This document shows, piece after piece, positions 20,039-29,421 of a DNA stretch of 64,000 nt. The stretch's first letter is position 1. Every line of letters begins with the position of its first letter. The stretch is from the NCBI RefSeq assembly GCF_026168515.1, contig NZ_CP093443.1:2232001-2296000 (forward strand), read 5' to 3'. Origin of the DNA: Brevibacterium spongiae. Its GTDB lineage: Bacteria > Actinomycetota > Actinomycetes > Actinomycetales > Brevibacteriaceae. Under the pieces are notes generated by a model. That model searched no databases and was not told the DNA's origin. It saw only the letters and a program-made list of their open reading frames with translations. Made by a program: the position numbers and the translations under genes.

Positions 20039-21819
20039 CAGGCCTCGGCGTCGTCGTCTTCCGGCTCGAAGTCGACTCCGGCCTCGGCGCGCTGGGCGTC
20101 GGTGATCGGTGCCGGTGCCTGCGTGAGCGGATCGAAGCCGCCGCCGGACTTCGGGAATGCGATGACCTCACGGATCGAGTCGACTCCGGCCAGCAGGGAC
20201 ACGATGCGGTCCCAGCCGAAGGCGATGCCGCCGTGCGGGGGCGCACCGAACTTGAAGGCTTCGAGGAGGAAGCCGAACTTCTCCTGGGCTTCCTCTTCCG
20301 AGATGCCCATGATCTTGAAGACCCGCTCCTGCACGTCCTTGCGGTGGATGCGGATGGATCCGCCGCCGATCTCGTTGCCGTTGCACACGATGTCGTAGGC
20401 GTAGGCCAGGGCGGCACCCGGATCGGATTCGAGAGTGTCGAGGAACTCCGGCTTCGGGGCGGTGAACGCGTGGTGCACTGCCGTCCACTGCCCGCCGCCG
20501 ACGGCGACGTCTCCGGCGGCCTGCGCTTCGGCGGCAGACTCGAACAGGGGCGCGTCGACGACCCAGACGAATGCCCAGTCGCCGTCCTTGATCAGTCCGG
20601 TGCGCTCGGCGATCTCGTTGCGCGCGGCACCCAGGAGGGCGCGCATGCTCGTGTCTCCGGCGGCGAAGAAGATCGCATCGCCCGGCTGTGCACCGGCCGC
20701 CTCGGCGAGGCCTGCCTTCTCCTCGTCGGAGATGTTCTTGGCCACGGGGCCGGACAGGGTTCCGTCTTCGCCGATGAGCACATAGGCCAGGCCCTTCGCG
20801 CCGCGCTGTTTGGCCCAGTCCTGCCAGCCGTCGAGCTGCCGGCGCGGCAGGGATCCGCCGCCGGGGTAGACGACGGAGCCGACGTAGGGCGACTGGAAGA
20901 CGCGGAACGGGGTGTCGGCGAAGAATTCGGTGAGATTGTGCAGTTCGAGGCCGAAGCGCAGGTCCGGCTTGTCCGAACCGTAGCGCTCCATCGCCTCGTG
21001 GTAGGTGATGTGCGGGATCGGGGTGGTGATCTCGTAGCCGATGAGCTTCCACAGAGCCGTGAGGATCTCTTCGGCCAGAGCGATGATGTCCTCCTGCTCG
21101 ACGAAGGAGGCTTCGATGTCGAGCTGGGTGAACTCGGGCTGCCGGTCGGCACGGAAGTCCTCGTCACGGTAGCAGCGGGCGATCTGGTAGTAGCGCTCCA
21201 TGCCTGCGACCTGCAGCAGCTGCTTGAACAGCTGCGGCGACTGCGGCAGGGCGTACCAGGAGCCTGGCTTGAGGCGGGCCGGGACGAGGAAGTCTCGGGC
21301 GCCCTCCGGGGTCGACTTCGTCAGGGTCGGGGTCTCGACCTCGACGAAGCTGTGGGCGTCGAGCACCGACCGGGCGGCCTTGTTGACGTCGGAGCGCAGG
21401 CGGATGGTCTTCGCGGGCCCCGACCGGCGCAGGTCGAGGTAGCGGTAGCGCAGACGCGTCTCCTCACCGACGGCACCGGAGTCCTCGGCGTGATCGGAGA
21501 CCTGGAACGGCAGGGCCGCCGCCTCGGAGAGCACCTCGACGGTGGTGTCGATGATCTCGATCTCGCCGGTGGGCAGGTTCGCGTTCGTATTGCCCTCGGG
21601 GCGGACCGAGACGGTGCCGGTGGCCTTGACGACGGTTTCGTTGCGCAGCTGGTGGGCATCGTCTTCGCGGACGACGACCTGCACGATGCCCGAAGCGTCA
21701 CGCAGATCGATGAAGGCGACACCTCCGTGATCGCGACGACGATCGACCCACCCGGTGAGGGTGACGGTTTCTCCTGCGTTTGCGGCTCGCAGGCTTCCGG
21801 CTTCGTGGCTTCGCAGCAC
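20038..21819 (-). CDS. aspS: Aspartyl-tRNA synthetase, probably non-discriminating (Asp/Asn)
   Basis: Charges tRNA-Asp. It has 593 residues: an N-terminal OB-fold anticodon-binding domain, a class II core with the bacterial GAD insert, and the C-terminal motif 3 [15 protein letters not shown]. In the anticodon-binding domain the sequence [15 protein letters not shown] has His at the position (about 31) linked to relaxed tRNA recognition in Pseudomonas and mycobacteria, so it probably also makes Asp-tRNA-Asn for GatCAB; that is inference. GTG start; the AAGGAG site lies inside a short palindrome (21820-21833). Confidence 0.95.
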   Translation of the reverse strand: MLRSHEAGSLRAANAGETVTLTGWVDRRRDHGGVAFIDLRDASGIVQVVVREDDAHQLRNETVVKATGTVSVRPEGNTNANLPTGEIEIIDTTVEVLSEAAALPFQVSDHAEDSGAVGEETRLRYRYLDLRRSGPAKTIRLRSDVNKAARSVLDAHSFVEVETPTLTKSTPEGARDFLVPARLKPGSWYALPQSPQLFKQLLQVAGMERYYQIARCYRDEDFRADRQPEFTQLDIEASFVEQEDIIALAEEILTALWKLIGYEITTPIPHITYHEAMERYGSDKPDLRFGLELHNLTEFFADTPFRVFQSPYVGSVVYPGGGSLPRRQLDGWQDWAKQRGAKGLAYVLIGEDGTLSGPVAKNISDEEKAGLAEAAGAQPGDAIFFAAGDTSMRALLGAARNEIAERTGLIKDGDWAFVWVVDAPLFESAAEAQAAGDVAVGGGQWTAVHHAFTAPKPEFLDTLESDPGAALAYAYDIVCNGNEIGGGSIRIHRKDVQERVFKIMGISEEEAQEKFGFLLEAFKFGAPPHGGIAFGWDRIVSLLAGVDSIREVIAFPKSGGGFDPLTQAPAPITDAQRAEAGVDFEPEDDDAEA

Positions 21820-21878
21820 CTAAGGCTCCTTAGTGATGTTGATGGTCGGGCGCCTGAACAATGATAGTCGGTGTCCGC

Positions 21879-23213
21879 TCACGCCCTGTACACGCGTGGC
21901 CACAGGTCATCGGCGTCAGGTGTCCAGGCGGCGGGGTCGGTCGGGGTCTGCTCCCCTGAGCGGATGTCTTTGACCTCGTGGCCTGACTCACCGTCGGTGA
22001 ACCAGACGAAGGGGATATCGCGGCGTTCGGCGTACCGGATCTGTTTGCCGAACTTCGCGGCACTCGGTGAGACTTCGCAGGGGATGTCCCTGGACCGGAG
22101 CTGGGCGGCCACGGCATCGGCCTCACCGCGTTTGGCCTCATCGGTGACTGCGATGACGGCCGCCGAGGGGGTGCCGCGGGTGGCGCGCACATCCGATTCT
22201 TCGCCAAGGATGAACGCCATGAGACGGGAGACGCCGATGGACATTCCCACGCCTGGGTAGTTCCTCTTCCCCACCGCCACGAGTGAGTCGTAGCGGCCGC
22301 CGGAGGACACGGAGCCGAGCTCTTCGTGGCCGATGAGCTGTGTTTCGTAAACCGCTCCCGTGTAGTAGTCGAGTCCGCGGGCGATCTTCAGCTGCGCGAC
22401 GACGACGCCGGGGGCCCGTTCCGCTGCGGCCCGCAGCAGGGTCGTCAGGGATTCGAGGCCGTCGTCGAGCAGCGGGTGTTCGACGCCGAGGGCACGGACG
22501 TCGTCGGCGAAGTCCGGGGAGTCCGACTCGATGGCGGCCAGTCGCAGGCACAGCTGCTGCTGTTCCTCATTCGCGCCGGCTTCGGCGGCGAGCAGCTTCG
22601 CGACCTCGTCGGGGCCGATCTTGTCGTACTTGTCCAGGCAGCGCAGCACCGCTTGGATGTTCGTCAGTCCGATGCCGCGGGCGAAGCCTTCGAGCAGCCT
22701 GCGGTCGTTGACGACGATCCTGATCCCCGGCACACCCAGAGGGGCGAGTCGGGAGAAGGCGTCGGCGACGGCCAGTGGGATCTCGACCTCGAAGTGTCCG
22801 GGCAGCTCACCATCGGCGATGACGTCGATGTCGGCTTGGATGAATTCGCGGTAGCGGCCTGCCTGTGGGCGTTCTCCACGCCAGACAGGCTGGATGCGGG
22901 CGGCCTTGAACGGGAAGCTCAGTTCGTTCGCGTTGTCTGCGATGTACCGGGCCAGCGGCACCGTGAGGTCGAAGTGGAGGCCGAGCGGATTGCGTTCGGC
23001 GCCTTCGGAGTGCAGTCGTGAGACGGCGAAGATCTCCTTGTCGATCTCCCCGTCCTTGGCCAGCTGGCTGATCGGTTCGACGGCGCGGTGGTTGAGGGCG
23101 GAGAACCCGTGCAGGGCGAAGGTGTGTTCGAGGGTGTCGATGATGGTCTTCTCGATCACGCGTTCGGCCGGAAGTCGTTCCGGGAATCCGGACAGACGGG
23201 CTGACTTCGCCAT
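21879..23213 (-). CDS. hisS: Histidyl-tRNA synthetase
   Basis: Class II synthetase for tRNA-His. It has 444 residues. Visible motifs: the N-terminal FPERLPAERVIEKTIIDTLE, motif 2 PVWRGERPQAGRYREFIQAD, the histidine-A region ARGLDYYTGAVYET and the late GRYDSLVAVG, followed by a C-terminal anticodon-binding domain. The ATG at 23213 has AGGAG 4 nt upstream. The region upstream holds an 18-nt tandem repeat (described separately), and an MBL-fold gene precedes it on the same strand. Confidence 0.95.
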   Translation of the reverse strand: MAKSARLSGFPERLPAERVIEKTIIDTLEHTFALHGFSALNHRAVEPISQLAKDGEIDKEIFAVSRLHSEGAERNPLGLHFDLTVPLARYIADNANELSFPFKAARIQPVWRGERPQAGRYREFIQADIDVIADGELPGHFEVEIPLAVADAFSRLAPLGVPGIRIVVNDRRLLEGFARGIGLTNIQAVLRCLDKYDKIGPDEVAKLLAAEAGANEEQQQLCLRLAAIESDSPDFADDVRALGVEHPLLDDGLESLTTLLRAAAERAPGVVVAQLKIARGLDYYTGAVYETQLIGHEELGSVSSGGRYDSLVAVGKRNYPGVGMSIGVSRLMAFILGEESDVRATRGTPSAAVIAVTDEAKRGEADAVAAQLRSRDIPCEVSPSAAKFGKQIRYAERRDIPFVWFTDGESGHEVKDIRSGEQTPTDPAAWTPDADDLWPRVYRA

Positions 23214-23253
23214 GGTGCTCCTTGCTTTCGGTGCGGTGCTGAAACGTATGTGT

Positions 23254-23302
23254 GTGCTGCGGGATGCAGCGGTGCTGCGGGGTGCAGCGGTGGTGCGGGG
23301 TG
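23254..23302 (-). repeat. 18-nt tandem repeat in the hisS leader
   Basis: Two copies of an 18-nt unit at 23254-23271 and 23272-23289, differing at one base, followed by a partial third copy to 23302. On the transcribed strand each full unit can fold as a GCTGC / GCAGC hairpin with a 5-nt loop. It fills the space between the MBL-fold gene stop and the hisS ribosome binding site. Confidence 0.75.
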
Positions 23303-23947
23303 TCAGAAGAACGGGTTCGACGCCAGTTCGTGTCCGACGGTCGAGGCCGGGCCATGTCCAGGATAGATCGGCACATCGGGAAGCGTCGCGAAGGCCCTGA
23401 GCGATTCGGCCATTGCCTGCGCGTCTCCCCCGGGCAGGTCGACGCGGCCGATGGCCCCGGCGAAGACGACGTCTCCGGTGAAGATGATCTCCTCGTCTCC
23501 GTCGGACACGCGCAGCAGCATCGATCCTTCCGTATGTCCGGGTGCGGCCATCGCTGTGATCGTCAGCCCTGCGAATTCGAACTGCTGAGCATCGCCCACC
23601 TCGATGACCTCCGGTGCCTTCCAGTCGGCGACGAGCGGGGCGAGCATCGCGGCGAACTGTGGGCTGAGCGTCGTGGCCGGTGATTCCAGACGGTAGCGGT
23701 CGTTCTCGCCCAAGTGGACGGGCACGTTCCAGCGGGCGAGAACGTTCGTCAGGCCCAGGATATGGTCCGGGTGTCCGTGGCTGAGGAAGATCGCCTGCGG
23801 ATGCAGTCCCTCTTCGGCCAGGAGACGTTCGAGCCCGGGCGCACAGTCGTGCCCGGAGTCGATGAGGATGCAGTCGCTGCGGCCTTCGGCGCGCACGGCA
23901 TAGCAGTTGACGTCGAGGAATTCGGCACGGGTTGAGAACACATCCAT
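23303..23947 (-). CDS. MBL-fold metallo-hydrolase (glyoxalase II-like)
   Basis: Predicted zinc hydrolase of 214 residues. Metal ligands: His57, His59, Asp61 and His62 in LSHGHPDHIL, then APGHTEGSM and the bridging Asp in FTGDVVFAG, and a C-terminal YPGHGP His. The order matches the glyoxalase II-like protein found next to hisS in mycobacteria; the substrate is unknown. Start taken as the ATG at 23947, because a TAGACT box lies 6 nt upstream and no ribosome binding site is seen, suggesting a leaderless mRNA. hisS follows on the same strand after 89 nt. Confidence 0.88.
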   Translation of the reverse strand: MDVFSTRAEFLDVNCYAVRAEGRSDCILIDSGHDCAPGLERLLAEEGLHPQAIFLSHGHPDHILGLTNVLARWNVPVHLGENDRYRLESPATTLSPQFAAMLAPLVADWKAPEVIEVGDAQQFEFAGLTITAMAAPGHTEGSMLLRVSDGDEEIIFTGDVVFAGAIGRVDLPGGDAQAMAESLRAFATLPDVPIYPGHGPASTVGHELASNPFF

Positions 23948-23953
23948 GTGCAA

Positions 23954-23959
23954 AGTCTA
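23954..23959 (-). promoter_or_regulatory. -10 box for a leaderless MBL-hydrolase transcript
   Basis: TAGACT on the minus strand, 6 nt before the ATG at 23947. With usual start-site spacing, transcription would begin at or next to the A of the start codon. No clear -35 box. Confidence 0.45.
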
Positions 23960-24066
23960 TCTACAGGCACGCTGATGGTTATGCTGGGATAACGTCTATC
24001 CCGTAATCGAGTGATCGGCGGGTGGAAAGACCCGCCGGTTCGACCGATGGAAACAAGGTGAGAACC

Positions 24067-25413
24067 ATGTCGACCCCGAAGCCGACCCCCCGCCCGTCGT
24101 CCCTGCCCCGCCCGCAGGCTGCGCAGGTGGTCAATGCCAACCACATCGACCATGACGCCGAGGTGGCTCGCGCGGTCACGCACGGTCGCGCGGATGAGCA
24201 GGGCAATGTGTTCGTCACCACCGCCGATGGAGAACGCGCCGTCGGCCAGTATCCGGACGCGACGCCCGAGGAGGCGCTGGAGTACTTCGCGAAGAAGTAC
24301 GTCGAACTCGTCGAAAGCGCGGTCCTGCTGCGCAACCGCCTGTCCGCCGGGGCTCCCGGCCGGGAGATCGTGTCCGCGGCGAAGTCGCTGCAGGAGACTT
24401 TGCCCGAGGCCAATGTCGTCGGCGATCTCAAGGGGCTCAGCGCGACTCTCGACACCCTCGTCGCCGATGCCGAGGCCACGGAGTCGAAGCAGGCTGCCCG
24501 CGCCCAGGCCGCAAAGCTCGCCGCCGCCGAAGACCGTGAGGAGCTCGTCGCCGAAGCCGAGGCTCTGGCCAAGCGGGATCCGTCGAAGATTCAGTGGAAG
24601 CAGTCCGGGGCCAGGCTGCGGGAGCTGTTCGCGCAGTGGAAGGACATGCAGCGCAGCGGTCCGCGTCTGCCGCGTGCGGTCGATCAGGAGCTGTGGGGCA
24701 GATTCTCGGAGGCTCGGAACACCTTCGAGCACAAGCGCAAGGAGTTCTTCGCCGAACTCGACAAGCACAATGCCGAGGGCAAGCGGATCAAGGAGAAGAT
24801 CGTCGCCGAGGCGGAATCCCTGTCCGCATCGACCGATTTCCGCACCGTGTCCCAGAAGTACAAGGACCTCATGAGTCAGTGGAAAGCGGCTCCGCGCGCC
24901 TCACGGAAGGACGATGACGCCCTGTGGGCACGGTTCCGTGCCGCCCAGGATGTGTTCTTCTCCGCGCGGGATGCGGAGAACGCCGCCCTCGATGAGGAGT
25001 TAAAGGGCAACCTCGTCGTCAAGGAGGAGCTGCTGAAGAAGGCGCAGGCGCTGCTGCCGATCACAGACCCGGTGGCGGCGAAGAAGGAGCTGCGGACCAT
25101 TCAGGACGAGTGGGAAGAGGCCGGGAAGGTTCCCCGTGCGGATATCTCCCGGATGGAGAACGGCCTGCGTGACGTCGAACGGGCCCTGTCCGAGGCGGAA
25201 GAGGCCGCGTGGCAGCGCAGCAACCCGGAGACGAAGGCACGTACCTCGGGGGCATTGAGCCAGCTGGATGAGTCGATCGTCGAACTGGAGAAGAAGCTCG
25301 AGAAGGCGAAGTCCGGTGGTGACGACAAGGCCGTCGCTGAGGCGCAGGAGGCCCTCGACGCCCGCCGCGCCTGGCGGGACCAGCTCGCACAGACGGCGGC
25401 CGAACTCGATTGA
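24067..25413 (+). CDS. DUF349-domain protein
   Basis: Protein of 448 residues, mostly charged helices, with repeated DUF349 units marked by W(K)xx..R..LWxRF patterns: KIQWKQSGARLRELFAQWKD, LWGRFSEARNTFEHKRKEFF, LMSQWKAAPRASRKDDDALW and FRAAQDVFFSARD. A likely coiled coil spans much of residues 130-448. Start is the ATG at 24067 with AAGGTGAG 4 nt upstream. Proteins of this family are conserved in actinobacteria near rel and hisS; no function is established that I can name with confidence. Transcribed divergently from the MBL-hisS pair. Confidence 0.88.
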   Translation: MSTPKPTPRPSSLPRPQAAQVVNANHIDHDAEVARAVTHGRADEQGNVFVTTADGERAVGQYPDATPEEALEYFAKKYVELVESAVLLRNRLSAGAPGREIVSAAKSLQETLPEANVVGDLKGLSATLDTLVADAEATESKQAARAQAAKLAAAEDREELVAEAEALAKRDPSKIQWKQSGARLRELFAQWKDMQRSGPRLPRAVDQELWGRFSEARNTFEHKRKEFFAELDKHNAEGKRIKEKIVAEAESLSASTDFRTVSQKYKDLMSQWKAAPRASRKDDDALWARFRAAQDVFFSARDAENAALDEELKGNLVVKEELLKKAQALLPITDPVAAKKELRTIQDEWEEAGKVPRADISRMENGLRDVERALSEAEEAAWQRSNPETKARTSGALSQLDESIVELEKKLEKAKSGGDDKAVAEAQEALDARRAWRDQLAQTAAELD

Positions 25414-25520
25414 GGACGTGCCGAGCCGGTCGGCTGAGCAGCGTTCGGTGACCTGCTGACCGTCCACAGGTGCCGGTGATCGAGTCGGCACTTGTCCACA
25501 GGCCCCACGGTCGGCCTTGT

Positions 25521-25565
25521 CAACGCCTCCATACGCGACGATAGTCGTTGAGTATGGAGGCGTTG
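25521..25565. promoter_or_regulatory. Perfect 14-bp inverted repeat over the start of the AbiEi-like gene (putative operator)
   Basis: Left arm 25521-25534 (CAACGCCTCCATAC) and right arm 25552-25565 (its exact complement) flank 17 nt that hold a GATAGT -10-like box (25540-25545) and a small nested CGAC/GTCG repeat. The right arm contains the ATG start at 25554. AbiEi antitoxins of known systems bind inverted repeats at their own promoter, so an autoregulatory operator is the simplest reading; a start-codon-masking RNA hairpin is the alternative. Confidence 0.7.
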
Positions 25566-26108
25566 TTTCATCTGCGTGACTATGGGTACGAGCACCTCAC
25601 CGAGCTCACTCTCGATGGTCTGCTCATCAGGCTCACCGAATCGACGTGGGTGTGCAAGGGGGCGATACTCTCCCCCTCCGACAGGATGGCGGCTCTGCAC
25701 TCGGCGATCCCGCCGGGACTCGCCCTGTCCCATGACAGTGCGTGGTGGGTTCACCGCGGACTCGGCAGGTCACCCTCGCCGCTGAGCTTCATCACTCTGC
25801 CCAGGCGGCGCTGGGTCGCCGACGACGGGTTCGACGTCCATGAGATCGTCCTCGCCGCTGACGAATGGCTGCTCATCGACGGTCTGCCGGTCACCACCGA
25901 GGAACGCACACTCTACGATGTGCTCCTTCCCCACCTGAGAGCCCCCGGTGTCGAATCGGCGCGCAGCCTGCGCAGCATCATCGACGAGATCCCGGAGCTC
26001 TCGGCCCGGCGGTTTCGCGACTATCTCGGCGAGATCTCACGCCGACCCTTCGTCGCACAGATGCGTGAGATCCTCGACCGGCAGGCTCAGCCGCCGGAGA
26101 TGCGATAG
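25554..26108 (+). CDS. AbiEi-like antitoxin/regulator-type protein (solo)
   Basis: Protein of 184 residues. The middle part resembles the AbiEi C-terminal region of type IV toxin-antitoxin systems: [16 protein letters not shown], a beta-strand segment ending in [23 protein letters not shown] (compare the family pattern GLPVTxxxRTxxD). The N-terminal winged-helix part looks short. No AbiEii nucleotidyltransferase toxin lies next to it, so it may be a solitary regulator. The ATG at 25554 sits inside a 14-bp inverted repeat; a TTG 6 nt upstream is an alternative. Its last 22 nt overlap the end of rel on the other strand. Confidence 0.65.
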   Translation: MEALFHLRDYGYEHLTELTLDGLLIRLTESTWVCKGAILSPSDRMAALHSAIPPGLALSHDSAWWVHRGLGRSPSPLSFITLPRRRWVADDGFDVHEIVLAADEWLLIDGLPVTTEERTLYDVLLPHLRAPGVESARSLRSIIDEIPELSARRFRDYLGEISRRPFVAQMREILDRQAQPPEMR

Positions 26109-28384
26109 ACGTCGAAGACGCCTTCGACCTTCCGCACCGCAGAGAGCACCGAGTCCAGGTGACTGGCATCGCTCATCTCGAACACGAACTTCGACTGCGC
26201 CACGCGAGCTCGGGAGGTGCCGACGGAGGCGGAGAGGATATTCACGTGTGTCTCGGTCAGAACCTTCGTGATGTCGGAGAGCAGACCCGAACGGTCGAGG
26301 GCTTCGACTTGGATCTGCACGAGGTAGATGCCGCTGGTCTTCTCTCCCCACTCGACGTCGACCATGCGTTCGGGCTCCCGTTTCAGGGAGGTCACGTTCG
26401 GACAGTCGACCCGGTGGACGGAGACACCGGATCCGCGGGTGACGAAGCCGAGGATCTCATCTCCCGGCACCGGGGTGCAGCAGCGGGCGAGTTTGACGAG
26501 CACATCGTCGACGCCCTTGACCATGACGCCTTCCGATGAGGAGTGGTGGCCCGAGGACTGACCGGTGCGATTGCGCGGTTCCGGCGGGAGCACGACCTCT
26601 TCGTCGTCTTCGCCGACTTCCTTCGCCAGCAGGTCGACGACGTGCTGAGCCGAGGACACGCCGTTGCCGATCGCGGCGTAGAGGGCGCTGACATCGGGCA
26701 GTCGCATCTCCGTGGCCACGACCTGCAGAGCTTCCTGGCTCATCAGCGAGGCGGCCGAGATCGAATGCCGGCGCATCGCGCGAGCCAGCTGTTCGCGGCC
26801 GTTCTCGATCGCCTCTTCGCGCCGTTCCTTGGAGAACCACTGACGGATCTTGCTCCGAGCCCGCGGGCTCTTGACGAAGCCGAGCCAGTCACGGCTGGGC
26901 CCGGCGTTCTCGTCCTTCGAGGTGAAGACTTCGACGGAGTCGCCGTTCTTCAGCTCTGTGTCCAGCGCGACGAGGCGACCATTGACACGGGCGCCCATGG
27001 TCTTGTGTCCGACCTCTGTGTGCACGGCATAGGCGAAGTCGACGGGGGTGGCGCCCGCGGGCAGGCTCATCACATCGCCCTTGGGCGTGAAGACGTAGAC
27101 CTCCTTCGAGTTCACCTCGTAGCGGAGGCTGTCGAGGAACTCGTCGGGGTCGCTGACCTCCCGCTGCCAGTCGAGCAGCTGGCGCAGCCAGGCAGCGTCA
27201 TCGACCTCACCTGCGTCGGAGACCTTGACCGAGCGTGCGGTGTTCGACGTCGCCGCCTTCGACGACTTGCCCAGGTCTTTGTACTTCCAGTGCGCGGCGA
27301 CGCCGAATTCAGCCCGCCGGTCCATCTCGTGGGTGCGGATCTGGATCTCGACGGGTTTGCCGCCCGGCCCGATCACCGTCGTGTGCAGGCTTTGGTACAT
27401 GTTGTACTTCGGCATTGCGATGTAGTCCTTGAACCGCCCGGGAACGGGGTTCCAGCGGGCGTGGACGATGCCGAGGGTGGCGTAGCATTCGCGCACGGAT
27501 TCGACGAGCACGCGCACACCGACGAGGTCGTAGATATCGGCGAATTCGTGTCCGCGCACGACCATCTTCTGGTAGATCGAATAGTAGTGCTTCGGTCGTC
27601 CGGTGATCGCGGATTCGATCCCGGAGTCCTTGAGCTCGCCCTGCAGTTCGGCCGAGACCGTAGCCAGGTACTTCTCACGTTCGGGAGCCCGATCGGCGAC
27701 GAGGCGGACGACTTCGTCATAGACCTTCGGGTGCAGGACCTGGAAGGACAGGTCTTCGAGCTCCCATTTGATCGTGTTCATACCCAGCCGGTGTGCCAGC
27801 GGGGCGTAGATGTCGAGCGTCTCCCGGGCCTTCTTCGTGCTCGATGAAGCCGGAACGAAACGCCAGGTGCGCGCATTGTGCAGGCGGTCGGCGAGTTTGA
27901 TGACGAGCACGCGGATGTCCTTGGCCATCGCCACGATCATCTTGCGCACGGTCTCGGACTGTGCCGCCTGCCCGTAGGTGAGCTTGTCGAGCTTCGTCAC
28001 CCCGTCGACCATGGCTGCGACTTCGGAGCCGAATTCCTCGGTGAGCTCCGCCAGCGAGTACGAGGTGTCTTCGACGGTGTCGTGCAGCAGGGCAGCGGCG
28101 AGCGTGACCGGGAGCATGCCGATCTCCGCGAGGATCGTCGCCACGGCGATAGGATGGGTGATGTAGGCATCACCGGACTTGCGGGTCTGTCCGCGGTGGG
28201 CCTCCTCGGCGACCTTGTAGGCGCGTACGACGAGGTCGGTGTCCGCTTTCGGATGGTTCGACTGCAGGGCCCGGATCATCGGACCGAGCACTCGGGGGTA
28301 GCCAGGGTTGTTCTGTGCCCTGGCCGCCCACCAGGCTAGGCGGGAGATGCCACGCGGACGACGCGAATCAGCGGACGAAGCCAC
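26087..28384 (-). CDS. rel: Bifunctional (p)ppGpp synthetase/hydrolase, RelA/SpoT family
   Basis: Makes and degrades the stringent-response alarmone. It has 765 residues. N-terminal HD hydrolase domain with LLHDTVEDT (His101-Asp102); synthetase domain with [20 protein letters not shown], the RxKD form found in bifunctional enzymes rather than the ExDD form of synthetase-only RelA; then TGS ([20 protein letters not shown]), a zinc-finger/CC region ([14 protein letters not shown]) and a C-terminal ACT domain. GTG start with AGGAGA upstream. Located 20 nt after secF. Its 3' end overlaps that of the AbiEi-like gene by 22 nt. Confidence 0.97.
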   Translation of the reverse strand: MASSADSRRPRGISRLAWWAARAQNNPGYPRVLGPMIRALQSNHPKADTDLVVRAYKVAEEAHRGQTRKSGDAYITHPIAVATILAEIGMLPVTLAAALLHDTVEDTSYSLAELTEEFGSEVAAMVDGVTKLDKLTYGQAAQSETVRKMIVAMAKDIRVLVIKLADRLHNARTWRFVPASSSTKKARETLDIYAPLAHRLGMNTIKWELEDLSFQVLHPKVYDEVVRLVADRAPEREKYLATVSAELQGELKDSGIESAITGRPKHYYSIYQKMVVRGHEFADIYDLVGVRVLVESVRECYATLGIVHARWNPVPGRFKDYIAMPKYNMYQSLHTTVIGPGGKPVEIQIRTHEMDRRAEFGVAAHWKYKDLGKSSKAATSNTARSVKVSDAGEVDDAAWLRQLLDWQREVSDPDEFLDSLRYEVNSKEVYVFTPKGDVMSLPAGATPVDFAYAVHTEVGHKTMGARVNGRLVALDTELKNGDSVEVFTSKDENAGPSRDWLGFVKSPRARSKIRQWFSKERREEAIENGREQLARAMRRHSISAASLMSQEALQVVATEMRLPDVSALYAAIGNGVSSAQHVVDLLAKEVGEDDEEVVLPPEPRNRTGQSSGHHSSSEGVMVKGVDDVLVKLARCCTPVPGDEILGFVTRGSGVSVHRVDCPNVTSLKREPERMVDVEWGEKTSGIYLVQIQVEALDRSGLLSDITKVLTETHVNILSASVGTSRARVAQSKFVFEMSDASHLDSVLSAVRKVEGVFDVYRISGG

Positions 28385-28404
28385 AACATCTCCTCTCTCG
28401 GGAA

Positions 28405-29421
28405 TCAGACTTCGGCGTGAGTCACCGGTGGGACGTCTGCTTCCCCGTTCTTCAAGCGTAGTTCACGCACGGCCTCTTCTTGTTCCCTGACCGCTGGTTC
28501 GTTGGCGCGCAGCAGAGCGTAGAGCGGGCTCGCGACGAACAGCGTCGAAGCGGCTGCCACTATAGTACCGATGAACAGGGACAACGAGATATCGACGAGG
28601 GTGCCGGCGCCGAGCAGGAACACGCCGAGGAACAGAATCGACGCGATCGGCAGCACGGACACCACCGAGGTGTTGATCGAGCGCACCGTCGTCTGGTTGA
28701 CACCGAGGTTGACCAGTTCGGAGAACTTGAGATTGCGTTTGTCTTGGAATCTCGCCGTGTTCTCACGGATCTTGTCGAAGACCACCACTGTGTCATAGAG
28801 CGAGAAGCTCAAGACCGTGAGGAAGCCGATGACCGCCTCGGGGGTGACTTCGAATCCGGTCGCCGAGTAGATGCCCATGGTCACGATCATCACGACGAAG
28901 AGGCCGACGATCGCCGCAACCGACATCTTCCAGGTCCGGAAGTACAGGGCCATGACGACGAGGGCGATGCCCACGAAGATCACGAGCGCACGGATCATCT
29001 TCGACGTCACGTCCTGACCCCATTCGGGCCCGACGAAGGTCGAGGTGACCTCTTCGGCTTTGACATCGTAGCCGTCGACGAGTGCGTCGCGGACTTCCTG
29101 CATCTGCGAGTCGCTGAGCTGATTCGTCTCGATCTGCACCGCTGTGTCACTCGTCGGCGTCAGCCGCGGTTCGGATTGCGGAACGACATCGGTGACGATT
29201 CCTTCGCCCTTGGCCGACGAGGTGTCTGTGACGTGATCGACCTGGAACTGCGATCCGCCCTTGAAGGCGATGCCGAAGTTGAACCCGGCGATGAGCGGAA
29301 CGAGCAGGGAGAGGATGACGAGGACACCGGAGATGGCCAACCACAGCTTCGCCTTGCCGACGAAGGGGATGGATGATTCGCCGCTGTGGAGGCGGTTGCC
29401 CCAGGCAAAGAACCGTTTCAC
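28405..29421 (-). CDS. secF: Protein translocase subunit SecF
   Basis: Inner-membrane partner of SecD that uses the proton gradient to help export through SecYEG. It has 338 residues, with six membrane segments and a first periplasmic domain. Family motifs: [15 protein letters not shown], the TM4-TM5 segment [25 protein letters not shown] and [15 protein letters not shown] start overlapping the secD stop by 4 nt. Confidence 0.96.
   Translation of the reverse strand: MKRFFAWGNRLHSGESSIPFVGKAKLWLAISGVLVILSLLVPLIAGFNFGIAFKGGSQFQVDHVTDTSSAKGEGIVTDVVPQSEPRLTPTSDTAVQIETNQLSDSQMQEVRDALVDGYDVKAEEVTSTFVGPEWGQDVTSKMIRALVIFVGIALVVMALYFRTWKMSVAAIVGLFVVMIVTMGIYSATGFEVTPEAVIGFLTVLSFSLYDTVVVFDKIRENTARFQDKRNLKFSELVNLGVNQTTVRSINTSVVSVLPIASILFLGVFLLGAGTLVDISLSLFIGTIVAAASTLFVASPLYALLRANEPAVREQEEAVRELRLKNGEADVPPVTHAEV

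Noticed and set aside
19990..21864. Plus-strand open frame of about 620 codons opposite aspS
   Set aside because: Antisense shadow of aspS with no family features.
23221..23302. T-box riboswitch or CRISPR-like array upstream of hisS
   Set aside because: No T-box consensus, specifier loop or antiterminator is seen, and the repeats are 18 nt head-to-tail units without spacers.
25554..26108. Complete AbiE type IV toxin-antitoxin pair
   Set aside because: No AbiEii nucleotidyltransferase gene is present on either side; only the AbiEi-like part is supported.
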